Shown here: piece by piece, positions 52,272 through 61,225 of the stretch | Position numbering within the stretch: the first letter of the stretch is position 1 | Layout: each line of letters begins with the position of its first letter | Assembly: GCF_014217835.1 (NCBI RefSeq) | Contig: NZ_CP055263.1 | Location: forward strand, 4,033,501 to 4,097,500 | Reading direction: 5' to 3' | Source of the DNA: Metabacillus sp. KUDC1714 | Lineage (GTDB): Bacteria; Bacillota; Bacilli; Bacillales; Bacillaceae | Length of the DNA stretch: 64,000 nucleotides | The notes under the pieces: generated by a model | Seen by the model: the letters and a program-made list of their open reading frames with translations, nothing else | The model's database searches: none | What the model was told of the DNA's origin: nothing | Translations under genes and position numbers: made by a program

Positions 52272-53465
52272 ATGAGTTTACTAGAAAATATGAAGATGGC
52301 CCTTAGCTCTGTGTTAGCTCATAAATTGAGATCGATCCTGACGATGTTAGGGATTATTATTGGAGTGGCATCAGTCATATTGGTTGTAGCCATTGGTCAG
52401 GGTGGAGAGCAATTATTAAAAACATCGATTACAGGGCCTGGCAACACAATTGAGGTTTACTATGAACCTAGTGAAGAGGAAATAATGTCAAACCCAAATG
52501 CTTATATGAACGCTGTTTTTTCTCAGGAGGATGTCAATTCATTAAGCAGTATACCTGAAGTGAAAAAAGTTGTGGCTTCATCAACTGAATTTTTCCCTAC
52601 ACGTTACCGTGAGGAAACATTAGAAACAAGTTTATATGGTGTTAACCAAGCTTATATAGAAGTGAATGAATTAAGGATAAAGTCAGGTAGAAATCTTATG
52701 GAAGCTGATTTTATAGGTGGTACACGTGTAGGGGTTATTAGTGATGAATTGAAGAAAGAAATGTTTGCCGAAAAAAATCCAGTAGGAGAAGTTATTTGGA
52801 TCAAAGGCCAGCCAATTGAAATAGTTGGCGTGTTAGATAAGCCAACAGGTTTATTCGCCTTTGGAGCAATGGAAGTATATATACCTTGGAATACGTTTCG
52901 TGCATCCTTCGGTAAAAATGATTATAATCAAATCACTCTTCAAGCAATTAATGCAGATGTTATGAAGGAAGCCGGAGAAAAAGCAACTCAACTTTTAAAT
53001 GCCTCACATAATACTGATGAGTCCTATAAGGTATTTAATATGGAAGAAATGGCAGCAGGAATTAGCCAAATTACAACGATTATGACATTAATTATCGGTT
53101 CAATAGCTGGAATTTCCCTGGTTGTTGGTGGTATTGGTGTCATGAACATCATGCTTGTATCTGTTACAGAACGAACAAGGGAGATTGGCATAAGAAAAGC
53201 ATTAGGGGCAACAAAGAGACAAATTTTAACTCAATTTCTTATTGAATCCGTTACTTTAACATTAATAGGTGGAGTATTTGGTATTATTCTTGGTGCTGTT
53301 GCTGCAAATATCGTTTCAATATTTGCAGGTTGGCCACCGCTTATTTCATGGCAAGTTGTTGTTGGGGGATTATTATTCTCCATGCTAATCGGTGTTGTGT
53401 TTGGCTTGCTTCCTGCAAATAAAGCTGCTCGCTTGAGTCCGATTGAATCCTTAAGATATGAATAA
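52272..53465 (+). CDS. yknZ: MacB/FtsX-like ABC permease YknZ
   Basis: A 397-residue type VII ABC permease: helix 1 (~20-45, LTMLGIIIGVASVILVVAIG), a large extracellular MacB periplasmic-core-like domain (~50-270), and three C-terminal helices with GGIGVMNIMLVSVTERTREIGIRKALGATKRQIL, the motif contacting the ATPase. Such systems move cargo mechanically rather than through a channel; in B. subtilis the set gives resistance to the cannibalism toxin SdpC. Located 3 bp after yknY, followed by a terminator. Confidence 0.93.
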   Translation: MSLLENMKMALSSVLAHKLRSILTMLGIIIGVASVILVVAIGQGGEQLLKTSITGPGNTIEVYYEPSEEEIMSNPNAYMNAVFSQEDVNSLSSIPEVKKVVASSTEFFPTRYREETLETSLYGVNQAYIEVNELRIKSGRNLMEADFIGGTRVGVISDELKKEMFAEKNPVGEVIWIKGQPIEIVGVLDKPTGLFAFGAMEVYIPWNTFRASFGKNDYNQITLQAINADVMKEAGEKATQLLNASHNTDESYKVFNMEEMAAGISQITTIMTLIIGSIAGISLVVGGIGVMNIMLVSVTERTREIGIRKALGATKRQILTQFLIESVTLTLIGGVFGIILGAVAANIVSIFAGWPPLISWQVVVGGLLFSMLIGVVFGLLPANKAARLSPIESLRYE

Positions 53466-53476
53466 AGATGGAAAGG

Positions 53477-53534
53477 AAATCTCCTTTTGGATCAACTAAT
53501 TTTTAAGTAGTTGAATCTGAGAGGAGATTTTTTA
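53477..53534 (+). terminator. Terminator of the yknWXYZ operon
   Basis: AAATCTCCT (53477-53485) pairs with AGGAGATTT (53522-53530), an inner CAACTA/TAGTTG stem completes the hairpin, and T's follow. Confidence 0.8.
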
Positions 53535-53649
53535 TATACAGGATATTTTTGATAAGGAAAATTGAACAATATTTTTGCTTCTATAAAAAATAGAAGTTAT
53601 TAACAAGCTAAAAAGTAGGAATTAAAAGAAAAATAGTTATATATGACTG

Positions 53650-53687
53650 GATTTTGATAGATTTTGAAATTTTGTGATTGATTTTGA
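53650..53687 (+). promoter_or_regulatory. Three phased GATTTTGA repeats, candidate FruR operator
   Basis: GATTTTGA occurs at 53650-53657, 53660-53667 and 53680-53687. The spacing of 10 and 20 bp places all copies on one face of the helix, and the third overlaps the -35 region, as expected for a DeoR-type repressor site. Confidence 0.6.
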
Positions 53688-53706
53688 CTAAAATCGACAG
53701 TATAAT
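53678..53706 (+). promoter_or_regulatory. Sigma-A promoter of the fructose operon
   Basis: TTGATT (53678-53683), 17-bp spacer, TATAAT (53701-53706), about 50 bp before fruR. Confidence 0.65.
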
Positions 53707-53723
53707 AAGTGTGTAAGGCAACT

Positions 53724-53738
53724 TGTATTCGCTTACAA
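53724..53738 (-). promoter_or_regulatory. cre (CcpA) site candidate before fruR
   Basis: Reverse complement TTGTAAGCGAATACA fits all 15 cre positions. It lies just downstream of the -10 box, a repressing position. Confidence 0.75.
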
Positions 53739-53758
53739 TCGGTAGGAGGTGATAAGTA

Positions 53759-54514
53759 TTGTTAACTCCTGAACGTCATCGAATTATTTTGGATGTATTA
53801 AAAGATAAACAATCAGTGAAAATTCAGGAACTTGTCGATCTGACAAACTCTTCTGAATCAACGATTAGACGTGATTTAACTCAATTAGAGGAAGAAAAAT
53901 ATTTAAAAAGAATTCATGGTGGAGCAGCACTGCTGCAAGGTAAGCTTAGTGAACCAAATATTATTGAGAAATCAGCCAAAAACCTTCATCAAAAGAAATT
54001 AATTGCAAAAGAAGCCGCTTCATCCATTGAAGAAGGTGATTGCATTTTCTTGGATGCAGGGACAACTACTTTACAAATGGTTGAATATCTTCCAACTGAA
54101 AAGGAACTTGTCGTTGTAACAAATGGGCTTACAATTATTGAACCACTTATGAAAAAAGGATTAAAAACCTACTTAATTGGCGGTTTCTTAAAACCAATAA
54201 CAGGTGCCATGATTGGTCGTGGTGCATTAACATCATTAGAACAATACCGCTTTGATAAATGTTTTTTGGGTGTAAATGGAATTCATCATGAATTAGGTTA
54301 TACAACCCCAGATCCAGAGGAAGCAGCATTGAAATTGACAGCTCTTCGCTTATCACGTGAAAAATATGTATTAGCTGATCATACAAAATTTGGAGAGATT
54401 GCTTTTTCAAAAATAGCACATCTATCTGAAGCGAAAATTATAACAGGTTATGTGGATGAAGACGTACTACATCAATATGGAAAAAATACAGCAATAAAGG
54501 TCGTGAAAGAATGA
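53759..54514 (+). CDS. fruR: DeoR-family repressor of the fructose operon
   Basis: A 251-residue DeoR regulator: N-terminal helix-turn-helix (ERHRIILDVLKDKQSVKIQELVDLTNSSESTIRRDLTQLEEE) with KRIHGGA, followed by the sugar-phosphate-binding domain (DAGTTTLQMVEYL, GVNGIHHELGYTTPDPEEAALK). It probably responds to fructose 1-phosphate. The TTG start at 53759 follows AGGAGGTG. It overlaps fruK by 4 bp (ATGA). Confidence 0.92.
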   Translation: MLTPERHRIILDVLKDKQSVKIQELVDLTNSSESTIRRDLTQLEEEKYLKRIHGGAALLQGKLSEPNIIEKSAKNLHQKKLIAKEAASSIEEGDCIFLDAGTTTLQMVEYLPTEKELVVVTNGLTIIEPLMKKGLKTYLIGGFLKPITGAMIGRGALTSLEQYRFDKCFLGVNGIHHELGYTTPDPEEAALKLTALRLSREKYVLADHTKFGEIAFSKIAHLSEAKIITGYVDEDVLHQYGKNTAIKVVKE

Positions 54515-55437
54515 TTTATACCGTGACATTAAACCCATCAGTTGATTACATCGTAGAAGTTGAACAATTCGAACTAGGTTCTTTGAACCGAACAGTTGCA
54601 GATACAAAGTTTCCTGGTGGGAAAGGGATTAATGTATCACGCGTAATGAAACGATTAGCAGTCGAGTCAAACGCATTAGGTTTTATCGGAGGCTTTACAG
54701 GTAAGTTTGTTGAGGATTTTTTAAATCTTGAAAAAATTCCCAGTAATTTCGTAAAGGTTTCTGGTGATACACGAATTAATATTAAATTAAAGACTGAAGT
54801 GGAAAGTGAGATCAATGGTTTAGGTCCGAATATTTCTGAGGACCAACTAACTGAATTCTTTGAAATTTTTCAAAAGATGACGAGGGAAGACATTGTCGTG
54901 TTGGCTGGAAGTATTCCTGGAACATTACCTTCATCCATTTATAAAGAGATAATTGCAGTCTGCAAAGAAAAAGAGATTAAAGTTGTGGCTGATGTTTCCG
55001 GTGATGCTCTTAAAGAGGTTATTTCTGAAAAGCCGTATCTTATTAAACCTAATCACCATGAGCTTGGAGAACTGTTCAATACAGAAATTCAATCTGTAGA
55101 AGAAGCTCTTGTTTATGGAAAGAAACTAGTAAAACAAGGTGTAAAGCATGTGATTGTTTCGCTTGCTGAAAAGGGTGCATTGCTTATCACAGAAAATAAT
55201 AGCTATGTAGCAAATGTACCTAAAGGTAAGGTATTAAATTCAGTTGGCGCAGGAGATTCGGTTGTTGGCGGATTCATTAGTGCTATTTCAAAAGATTATT
55301 CTATAGAAGAAGCGTTCAAAATTGGAGTAGCAGCGGGAAGTGCAACTGCATTTTCAATGGAGCTTTGTACAAAACAAAAGATAGAAGAGTTATTACCTTA
55401 TATTGAAGTTAATGAGGTAAAGGGGGAAGAAAGATGA
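54511..55437 (+). CDS. fruK: 1-phosphofructokinase
   Basis: This enzyme phosphorylates fructose 1-phosphate to fructose 1,6-bisphosphate. A 308-residue PfkB-family kinase that starts MIYTVTLNPSVDYIVEVE, has the substrate loop FPGGKGINVSRVM and the catalytic base region NSVGAGDSVVGGFI near residue 247. Translationally coupled to fruR upstream and fruA downstream through ATGA overlaps. Confidence 0.95.
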   Translation: MIYTVTLNPSVDYIVEVEQFELGSLNRTVADTKFPGGKGINVSRVMKRLAVESNALGFIGGFTGKFVEDFLNLEKIPSNFVKVSGDTRINIKLKTEVESEINGLGPNISEDQLTEFFEIFQKMTREDIVVLAGSIPGTLPSSIYKEIIAVCKEKEIKVVADVSGDALKEVISEKPYLIKPNHHELGELFNTEIQSVEEALVYGKKLVKQGVKHVIVSLAEKGALLITENNSYVANVPKGKVLNSVGAGDSVVGGFISAISKDYSIEEAFKIGVAAGSATAFSMELCTKQKIEELLPYIEVNEVKGEER

Positions 55438-57293
55438 GGATTACAGAGCTATTAACAAAAGAAACCATTAAGCTAGAACTTCTGGCAACATCAAAAGGGA
55501 ATGCTGTTTCAGAGTTAGTTGATGTATTAGATAGAGCTGGTAAGCTTTCAGACAAAGCAGCTTACGAGCGTGCAGTCTTAGATCGTGAACAGCAAAGTAC
55601 CACTGGGATTGGTGATGGAATTGCAATTCCACATGCCAAGACGAATGCAGTAAAGCATCCAGCAATTGTCTTCGGACGATCAAAAGCAGGTGTTGATTAT
55701 GAAGCACTTGATGGTCAACCAAGTTATTTGTTTTTTATGATAGCAGCATCAGAAGGTGCTAATAATACACATTTGGAAGCTTTATCTAAACTTTCATCTA
55801 TTTTGATGAAACAGGAAGTAAGAGAAAAACTATTAACTGCAAATTCGGCAGATGAAGTTTTAGCAGTTATAGATCAATATGATGTACAGGATGAAGCTGA
55901 AGAAGTAAAAGGCTCAATAGCGGGCAATATCTTAGCGGTAACTGCATGTCCAACAGGAATTGCTCATACCTATATGGCAGCAGATTCGTTAAAAGAAAAA
56001 GCAAAAGAAATGAATGTTTCTATTAAGGTTGAAACTAATGGTTCAGGCGGGGCGAAAAATGTCTTAACTGCTGCTGAAATTGAAGAAGCCACAGCGATCA
56101 TTGTTGCAGCGGACAAGCAAGTAGAAATGGAACGATTTAAAGGCAAACATGTCATTATTGTTCCAGTTGCAGAGGGAATTAGAAAACCGAAAGAATTAAT
56201 AGAACGTGCGCTAAAACAAGATGCCACTATTTATCAAGGTAGTGGTGAGGGAAGAAAAGAAGATCAAAATGGAGGAAGAACAGGGTTTTATAAACATTTA
56301 ATGAATGGTGTTTCAAATATGCTACCCTTTGTTGTAGGTGGTGGGATATTAATTGCGATCTCATTTATGTTTGGTATACATGCATCAGATCCAAATCACG
56401 AAACATATAATGCATTTGCTGAGGCTTTAAGCACAATTGGTGGTGGTAATGCTTTTGGACTTATGATTCCAGTATTAGCGGGTTTTATTGCTTTAAGTAT
56501 TGCTGATCGCCCAGGTCTAGCGCCAGGTATGGTCGGTGGGTTTATGGCAGCGCAAGGTGGAGCAGGGTTCTTAGGTGGTTTGATTGCAGGATTTTTAGCA
56601 GGTTATATTGTAGTTCTTCTAAAGAAACTATTATCTGGTATGCCAGCATCATTGGAAGGTATAAAGCCAGTCCTTTTATATCCAGTATTAAGTATTTTTA
56701 GTGTTGGAATGATTATGTTCTTTGTTGTAAATAAACCTGTAAGTGCATTAAACGGACTAATTAGTGAATTTTTAGGTGGTTTAGGTACAGGTAATTTAGT
56801 TCTTCTTGGTTTGTTACTTGGTGGTATGATGGCAATTGATATGGGCGGTCCTATTAACAAAGCTGCCTTTACATTTGGTATTGCGATGATTGATTCGGGG
56901 AATTTTGCACCACACGCTGCTGTTATGGCAGGGGGGATGGTACCTCCATTAGGAATTGCTCTTGCAACAACATTATTCCGTAGTAAATTTACAAAACGTG
57001 AGCGTGAAGCAGGTATTACATGCTATATTATGGGGGCATCATTTATCACAGAAGGTGCTATTCCATTTGCAGCAAGTGATCCAGCTCGTGTTATTCCTTC
57101 AGTTGTGACAGGCTCAGCTGTTGCTGGTGCATTAGCAATGTTCTTTGGAAATGGTTTACGTGCACCACACGGTGGGGCATTCGTAATTCCATTAGTAGAA
57201 GGAAATCCACTTCTTTACTTATTAGCAATTGTAATTGGTGCTGTAATCACTGCAATCATGCTAGGATTACTAAAAAAAACTGTTAGTGAATAA
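55434..57293 (+). CDS. fruA: Fructose PTS enzyme IIABC
   Basis: A 619-residue fused transporter importing fructose as fructose 1-phosphate. Domains in order: EIIA (~1-150) with the phosphohistidine H67 in GIAIPHAK; EIIB (~165-265) with the phosphocysteine C172 in VTACPTGIAHTYMAAD; EIIC (~285-619) with membrane helices and GGPINKAAFTFG and ASFITEGAIPFAASDPARVIPS. Length agrees with B. subtilis FruA. The last gene of the operon, closed by a strong terminator. Confidence 0.96.
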   Translation: MRITELLTKETIKLELLATSKGNAVSELVDVLDRAGKLSDKAAYERAVLDREQQSTTGIGDGIAIPHAKTNAVKHPAIVFGRSKAGVDYEALDGQPSYLFFMIAASEGANNTHLEALSKLSSILMKQEVREKLLTANSADEVLAVIDQYDVQDEAEEVKGSIAGNILAVTACPTGIAHTYMAADSLKEKAKEMNVSIKVETNGSGGAKNVLTAAEIEEATAIIVAADKQVEMERFKGKHVIIVPVAEGIRKPKELIERALKQDATIYQGSGEGRKEDQNGGRTGFYKHLMNGVSNMLPFVVGGGILIAISFMFGIHASDPNHETYNAFAEALSTIGGGNAFGLMIPVLAGFIALSIADRPGLAPGMVGGFMAAQGGAGFLGGLIAGFLAGYIVVLLKKLLSGMPASLEGIKPVLLYPVLSIFSVGMIMFFVVNKPVSALNGLISEFLGGLGTGNLVLLGLLLGGMMAIDMGGPINKAAFTFGIAMIDSGNFAPHAAVMAGGMVPPLGIALATTLFRSKFTKREREAGITCYIMGASFITEGAIPFAASDPARVIPSVVTGSAVAGALAMFFGNGLRAPHGGAFVIPLVEGNPLLYLLAIVIGAVITAIMLGLLKKTVSE

Positions 57294-57310
57294 CTGAATC
57301 GTAACTTTTC

Positions 57311-57361
57311 AAAGCTGACTAATGACAAAGCATAACGCTTCGTTATAGTCAGCTTTTTTTA
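57311..57361 (+). terminator. Terminator of the fructose operon
   Basis: AAAGCTGACTA (57311-57321) pairs perfectly with TAGTCAGCTTT (57346-57356), followed by TTTT. Confidence 0.85.
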
Positions 57362-57487
57362 TGTGAAAATATTTAATGGATTAGAAACTGTGGAAAAGGG
57401 TAAAGTTTAATAGAATGAAGAATTAAATCTTATTGACGTGTGTACCTAAATTGAATGAAAGCAAAATATGAAGAAAGGGTTGATATC

Positions 57488-57913
57488 ATGACAAAACCAC
57501 TATTTACAGCAACAGTATCAGCAGTTGGAGGTAGAGAAGGAAGTGTAAAGTCTTCTGATGGGAACATTAATTTAGATATAGCAATGCCTGGAACTCCTAG
57601 AGCAAAAGAATTACCAGAAGCAACTAATCCTGAACAACTTTTTGCAGCTGGCTATTCTGCATGTTTTGATGGGGCATTACAACTTATGGCGAAAAAAGCC
57701 AAAGTACAATTTGAATCAGAAGTTACTGCTAATGTTAGTTTGTTGAAAGATGAAGGAGATCAAGGGTATAAATTGGCTGTTTCTTTGCAAGTGAAAGGGA
57801 CAGGTATTGAAAAGGAAAAGTTGGAAGAGCTAGTCCATAAGGCACACGATTTCTGTCCTTATTCAAAAGCAACAAGAGGAAATATAGATGTTACACTTGA
57901 AATAATAGAATAA
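57488..57913 (+). CDS. ohr: Organic hydroperoxide resistance protein (Ohr/OsmC family)
   Basis: A 141-residue thiol peroxidase that reduces organic hydroperoxides. Both redox cysteines of the Ohr class are present: C59 in AAGYSACFDGAL and C123 in HDFCPYSKATRGN. The frame runs back to 57455, but GAAAGGG precedes the ATG at 57488, giving the family-like start MTKPLFTATVSAVGG. No MarR-type ohrR gene is adjacent, unlike many Ohr loci. It is monocistronic, with a palindromic element downstream. Confidence 0.9.
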   Translation: MTKPLFTATVSAVGGREGSVKSSDGNINLDIAMPGTPRAKELPEATNPEQLFAAGYSACFDGALQLMAKKAKVQFESEVTANVSLLKDEGDQGYKLAVSLQVKGTGIEKEKLEELVHKAHDFCPYSKATRGNIDVTLEIIE

Positions 57914-57920
57914 GAAGAAA

Positions 57921-58031
57921 GGATAACTCAAAAATCAGACCCTTCAAAAACCATTTTTTAGTCTCTAGTGAAAAATAAAGATATTATATAAAAGTTTATT
58001 TTTCGTTGGTTCTGGCAATTTTGAGTTATCC
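57921..58031 (+). repeat. 111-bp palindromic element after ohr
   Basis: GGATAACTCAAAA (57921-57933) pairs with TTTTGAGTTATCC (58019-58031), and TCAGACC with GGTTCTG further in. Its left arm shares ACTCA..AAA..TC.GACCC with the element at 24919. From 58032 to 58412 the sequence is AT-rich and I see no gene. Confidence 0.7.
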
Positions 58032-58412
58032 TTATTTTTATGAAGTGAGACCTTAGAGAGATTATTTCTCATTATATTATACAAACTTTGAGTTTTAGGT
58101 TTATTAAATTTTCTACCATAATAAATGCTGAGACTAATAATCTATGGTGTTAGGAAAATCGTTAGTAAAAACCAATAATCTAGGAACTAAAAAATACGAA
58201 AAGAGCGACAATCCCCGATAATATGTAGACCACTCAGTACGTTGAAAATATACTCTATTATTTTTATTCCTGCTTTCATAAGTTATATTTCCTACTATTC
58301 ATTCCCTTTTGAAGGTTAATTGCAAAAAGATAAAGGATTTTTTTATTTTTTAGCAAATAATTAGTATTAATAGGTATAATGGAAAAAGAGCAATAAAATA
58401 GGAGGCCACATC

Positions 58413-58973
58413 ATGTCGCAAACTGAAACAGAAACGTCAAAATCAAAGATCTGGGAATGGACAAAAGCAATCATTCTTGCAGTAGGTCTTGCAATGATTA
58501 TTCGTTTCTTTTTATTTGAACCATATCTCGTAGAAGGATCTTCAATGGATCCAACATTAAAGGATGGAGATCGTCTTTTTGTAAATAAGACCCTACAATT
58601 TATCGGAGAAATTGAAAAAGGGGATATTGTTATTATTGATGGGAAAGAAGAAAATATTCGTTATGTTAAAAGAATTATCGGATTACCTGGAGATAAAGTT
58701 AGTGCAGAGAATGGTAGTGTATATGTTAATGGAAAAAAGATTGAAGAGCCTTATTTAGAGAGTAACGAAGAGGATGCAGAACAAATGGGAATGCTTCTAA
58801 CAAATGATTTTGAGGAGATAGTAGTCCCAGAAGGAAGTTATTTTGTCATGGGTGATAATCGCCTTAATAGCATGGATAGCCGCAATGGTCTTGGTTTGAT
58901 TGAGTCAGATCGAATTTTGGGGAAATCGGAATTTATTTTTTTCCCTTTTAGTCATTTAAGTAAAATAGAATAA
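58413..58973 (+). CDS. sipT: Type I signal peptidase
   Basis: A 186-residue membrane-anchored protease that removes signal peptides from secreted proteins. A single N-terminal helix (~17-35) is followed by box B VEGSSMDPTL with catalytic Ser44, box D RYVKRIIGLPGD with the general base Lys86, and box E MGDNRLNSMDSRNGLG. Ser/Lys dyad and length match B. subtilis SipS/SipT; synteny behind fruA makes SipT the likely orthologue. ATG 58413 has AGGAGG. Confidence 0.94.
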   Translation: MSQTETETSKSKIWEWTKAIILAVGLAMIIRFFLFEPYLVEGSSMDPTLKDGDRLFVNKTLQFIGEIEKGDIVIIDGKEENIRYVKRIIGLPGDKVSAENGSVYVNGKKIEEPYLESNEEDAEQMGMLLTNDFEEIVVPEGSYFVMGDNRLNSMDSRNGLGLIESDRILGKSEFIFFPFSHLSKIE

Positions 58974-58978
58974 CCATC

Positions 58979-59009
58979 AAAAAGTCGATCTAAAATAGGT
59001 CGGCTTTTT
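58979..59009 (+). terminator. Terminator of sipT
   Basis: AAAAAGTCGATC (58979-58990) pairs with GGTCGGCTTTTT (58998-59009), with G-T pairs. Confidence 0.75.
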
Positions 59010-59198
59010 ATTATGTAGTAAAAAGCAGGTACTATATGTATGGGGCAAAAAGATGATATTTGTTATTGAAATTGGCGTGTATTTGTTTTCCTATTTTACA
59101 TATTTATGTAACATTTTATTTTGTAAAACGACTACTCTCATGAAGATAAAAGAGCCAAAGCTTTCCTAATAGTAAAAAAACGTAAAGGGTGTGTCGAG

Positions 59199-60146
59199 AT
59201 GAAAAAGTTGCTTTTGATCGGTATAGCACTTTTAATTGCAGGGATTATTAGTGGGTGTAGTAGTTCTGGTGAAGAATCTAGACAAGCAGACAAAGTAGTA
59301 GACGAAATTGAGAATAAAAGTAGCATAGCTGAAGGAGGAGAGCAAACTACAGAATTAGCTAATGAAGAAGTCACTGAGACTGAAGAAGATGCAAATAAAC
59401 CCTCGAATCAGGATTCGAGTAATTCAGATGATCGCATGGTTATTTATACGGCTAATCTTTCAATTCGAGTAAAAAGCTATCAGGAGACACTTAACCTTGT
59501 TCAACAGCAGCTTGCATCCTCAAATGGATATATCGTTGAATCAAGTTCATATTCAGTAGGTGAGGCGGATTCCCTTGAAGGAACAATTACAGTCCGAGTT
59601 CCTCAAGATAAATTTGATTCATTTTTAAAATCTGTAGAAAATGAAAGTACAAAAGTAGTCGATCGTTCGATTTCTGGTCAAGATGTAACGGAGGAATATG
59701 TAGATTTGGAATCGCGGATCACATCAAAAAAAGTCGTTGAGAAGCGATTATTGGATTTTATGGAAAAGGCGGAAAAAACCGAGGATTTATTAAAAATTTC
59801 AGCAGATTTGGCCGTTGTTCAAGAGGAGATTGAACAAATTAAAGGTAGAATGAATTACTTGAACAATAAGGTTGACTTAGCTACTGTAACGATTCATGTG
59901 GTAGAAGATAAAGTGAATATTCCGGCACTAGGCAATGATGACTTAAACACGTGGGAGAAAACAAAGGAACAATTTATGAACAGTGTAAATTTTGTCTTAA
60001 AAACATGCTCAGCAGTCATCATATTTATCATAGGTAGTCTACCGGTATTACTAGTTTTAGGTGGCCTTTTTTTCATCATGATACTGATTATAAGAAAAAG
60101 ACGAAAACACAATCAAGGAAAACCACCTACAAAGCCAGAAGAGTAA
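59199..60146 (+). CDS. DUF4349-domain lipoprotein with C-terminal membrane helix
   Basis: A 315-residue exported protein. The signal peptide ends in lipobox ISGC. A glutamate/serine-rich linker leads to a DUF4349 domain (~80-275): RMVIYTANLSIRVKSYQETLNLVQQQL, GTITVRVPQDKFDSFLKSV, GQDVTEEYVDLESRI, and a coiled-coil arm (EKRLLDFMEKAEKTEDLLKI) before YLNNKVDLATVTIHV. A second membrane helix (~280-302) and a basic tail end it. Function is unknown. The ATG has a modest AAAGGGTG site. Confidence 0.82.
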   Translation: MKKLLLIGIALLIAGIISGCSSSGEESRQADKVVDEIENKSSIAEGGEQTTELANEEVTETEEDANKPSNQDSSNSDDRMVIYTANLSIRVKSYQETLNLVQQQLASSNGYIVESSSYSVGEADSLEGTITVRVPQDKFDSFLKSVENESTKVVDRSISGQDVTEEYVDLESRITSKKVVEKRLLDFMEKAEKTEDLLKISADLAVVQEEIEQIKGRMNYLNNKVDLATVTIHVVEDKVNIPALGNDDLNTWEKTKEQFMNSVNFVLKTCSAVIIFIIGSLPVLLVLGGLFFIMILIIRKRRKHNQGKPPTKPEE

Positions 60147-60154
60147 ACGGCATT

Positions 60155-60415
60155 TTATGTCACAAGTATCGTTAAAATAAGCATTGTAATAAATACTGTT
60201 CCAATTATGGAGAGGACACTTATTAAAACAGACATTTTTTTATTTTCAAGATGATAGCGTGGTAGGATTTTTTTAGTAGAAAAATTGATGATAATGTAAA
60301 GAATAATGACCCCAATAATAAAAGTAAGACCATTTGAACGGAAGCCCAGAAAGGCAAAATAGGCTCCAGAACAGAAAATTAATAAACAATATTCGATTAG
60401 AGTATGTAACTTCAT
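60155..60415 (-). CDS. Small membrane protein of unknown function
   Basis: An 86-residue protein with three hydrophobic segments (HTLIEYCLLIFCSGAYFAF, GLTFIIGVIILYIIINF, VLISVLSIIGTVFITMLILTI) and short basic loops. I do not recognise a family. AAGGAG lies 8 bp before the ATG at 60415, which supports translation. It is convergent with the DUF4349 gene, only 8 bp apart. Confidence 0.6.
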   Translation of the reverse strand: MKLHTLIEYCLLIFCSGAYFAFLGFRSNGLTFIIGVIILYIIINFSTKKILPRYHLENKKMSVLISVLSIIGTVFITMLILTILVT

Positions 60416-60687
60416 GTTGTATGCTCCTTTTCTAGTAGTTAGGAAATTATAATAATTTTTTGTAATATGGATAAGCGGACGCTTGGGCTTTAGTACATGT
60501 TAGCTCATTTTATCACAAAAATAGCAATTGGTTTAAATATGTTTCTTTTTAGGAAGTAAATATTCAAGAACAATATGTCCGAATATAATTGTAAGGAAAT
60601 GTTAATGTTGAATAAAGGATAATTATCATTATTATCGAAATAGGTACGTATGAACCTTTAAAAAAGTTTGAAAGGAAGTAAACCTTG

Positions 60688-61179
60688 ATGAATGCTATTA
60701 ATAAAATGACAGATTTATTATTTGAAGAACTAGAACTTGCTGTTAAAACATCGATTAATCTAATACTGAAGATTGAAAATAGCCAATGGAATTATCGACC
60801 GAAGGAAAATATGAGATCTTTAGTAGAGTTGGTCCATCACTTAGTATCGATACCACTTTCAGATTTAACATGTTTAATGGAAGAAAAAAGTGAGAACGAA
60901 TACAGAAAAATAGAATTGAACATAGAAGAAATAAAAGACCAAGAGAAATTAGGAACTCAAATGCAGCATAATTTTGAAAAGTTGAAGGATTATATACACG
61001 CTTTGAGTGATGAAGATTTAATGAATAAAATAACAAAACCATTTTATTTTGAACAAGGTGGTCATACACAAATAAAATGGTTAATGGAAATTGTGACCCA
61101 CACGTATCATCATCGAGCACAGCTATTTAACTATTTGAAGCAGTTAGATCATGATATTAATATGTTTGATTTGTATTAA
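60688..61179 (+). CDS. DinB-family (YfiT-like) four-helix protein
   Basis: A 163-residue protein of the DinB/YfiT superfamily. The metal-binding histidines are visible in SLVELVHHLVSIPL (first) and EIVTHTYHHRAQLFNYLKQL (second pair). Members are metal-dependent thiol S-transferases or of unknown function. A TTG sits just before the ATG at 60688; GGAAG is the ribosome site. The kinase-like gene follows 46 bp downstream in the same direction. Confidence 0.8.
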   Translation: MNAINKMTDLLFEELELAVKTSINLILKIENSQWNYRPKENMRSLVELVHHLVSIPLSDLTCLMEEKSENEYRKIELNIEEIKDQEKLGTQMQHNFEKLKDYIHALSDEDLMNKITKPFYFEQGGHTQIKWLMEIVTHTYHHRAQLFNYLKQLDHDINMFDLY

Positions 61180-61225
61180 CTCCATGTAAAAGCATTGCCA
61201 ACTAATTTAAGTAAGGGTGACACTA

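Noticed and set aside
60465..60510. Another remnant of the intergenic repeat (GGACGCTTGGGCTTTAG)
   Set aside because: Similarity to the element end is too short and diverged to call.
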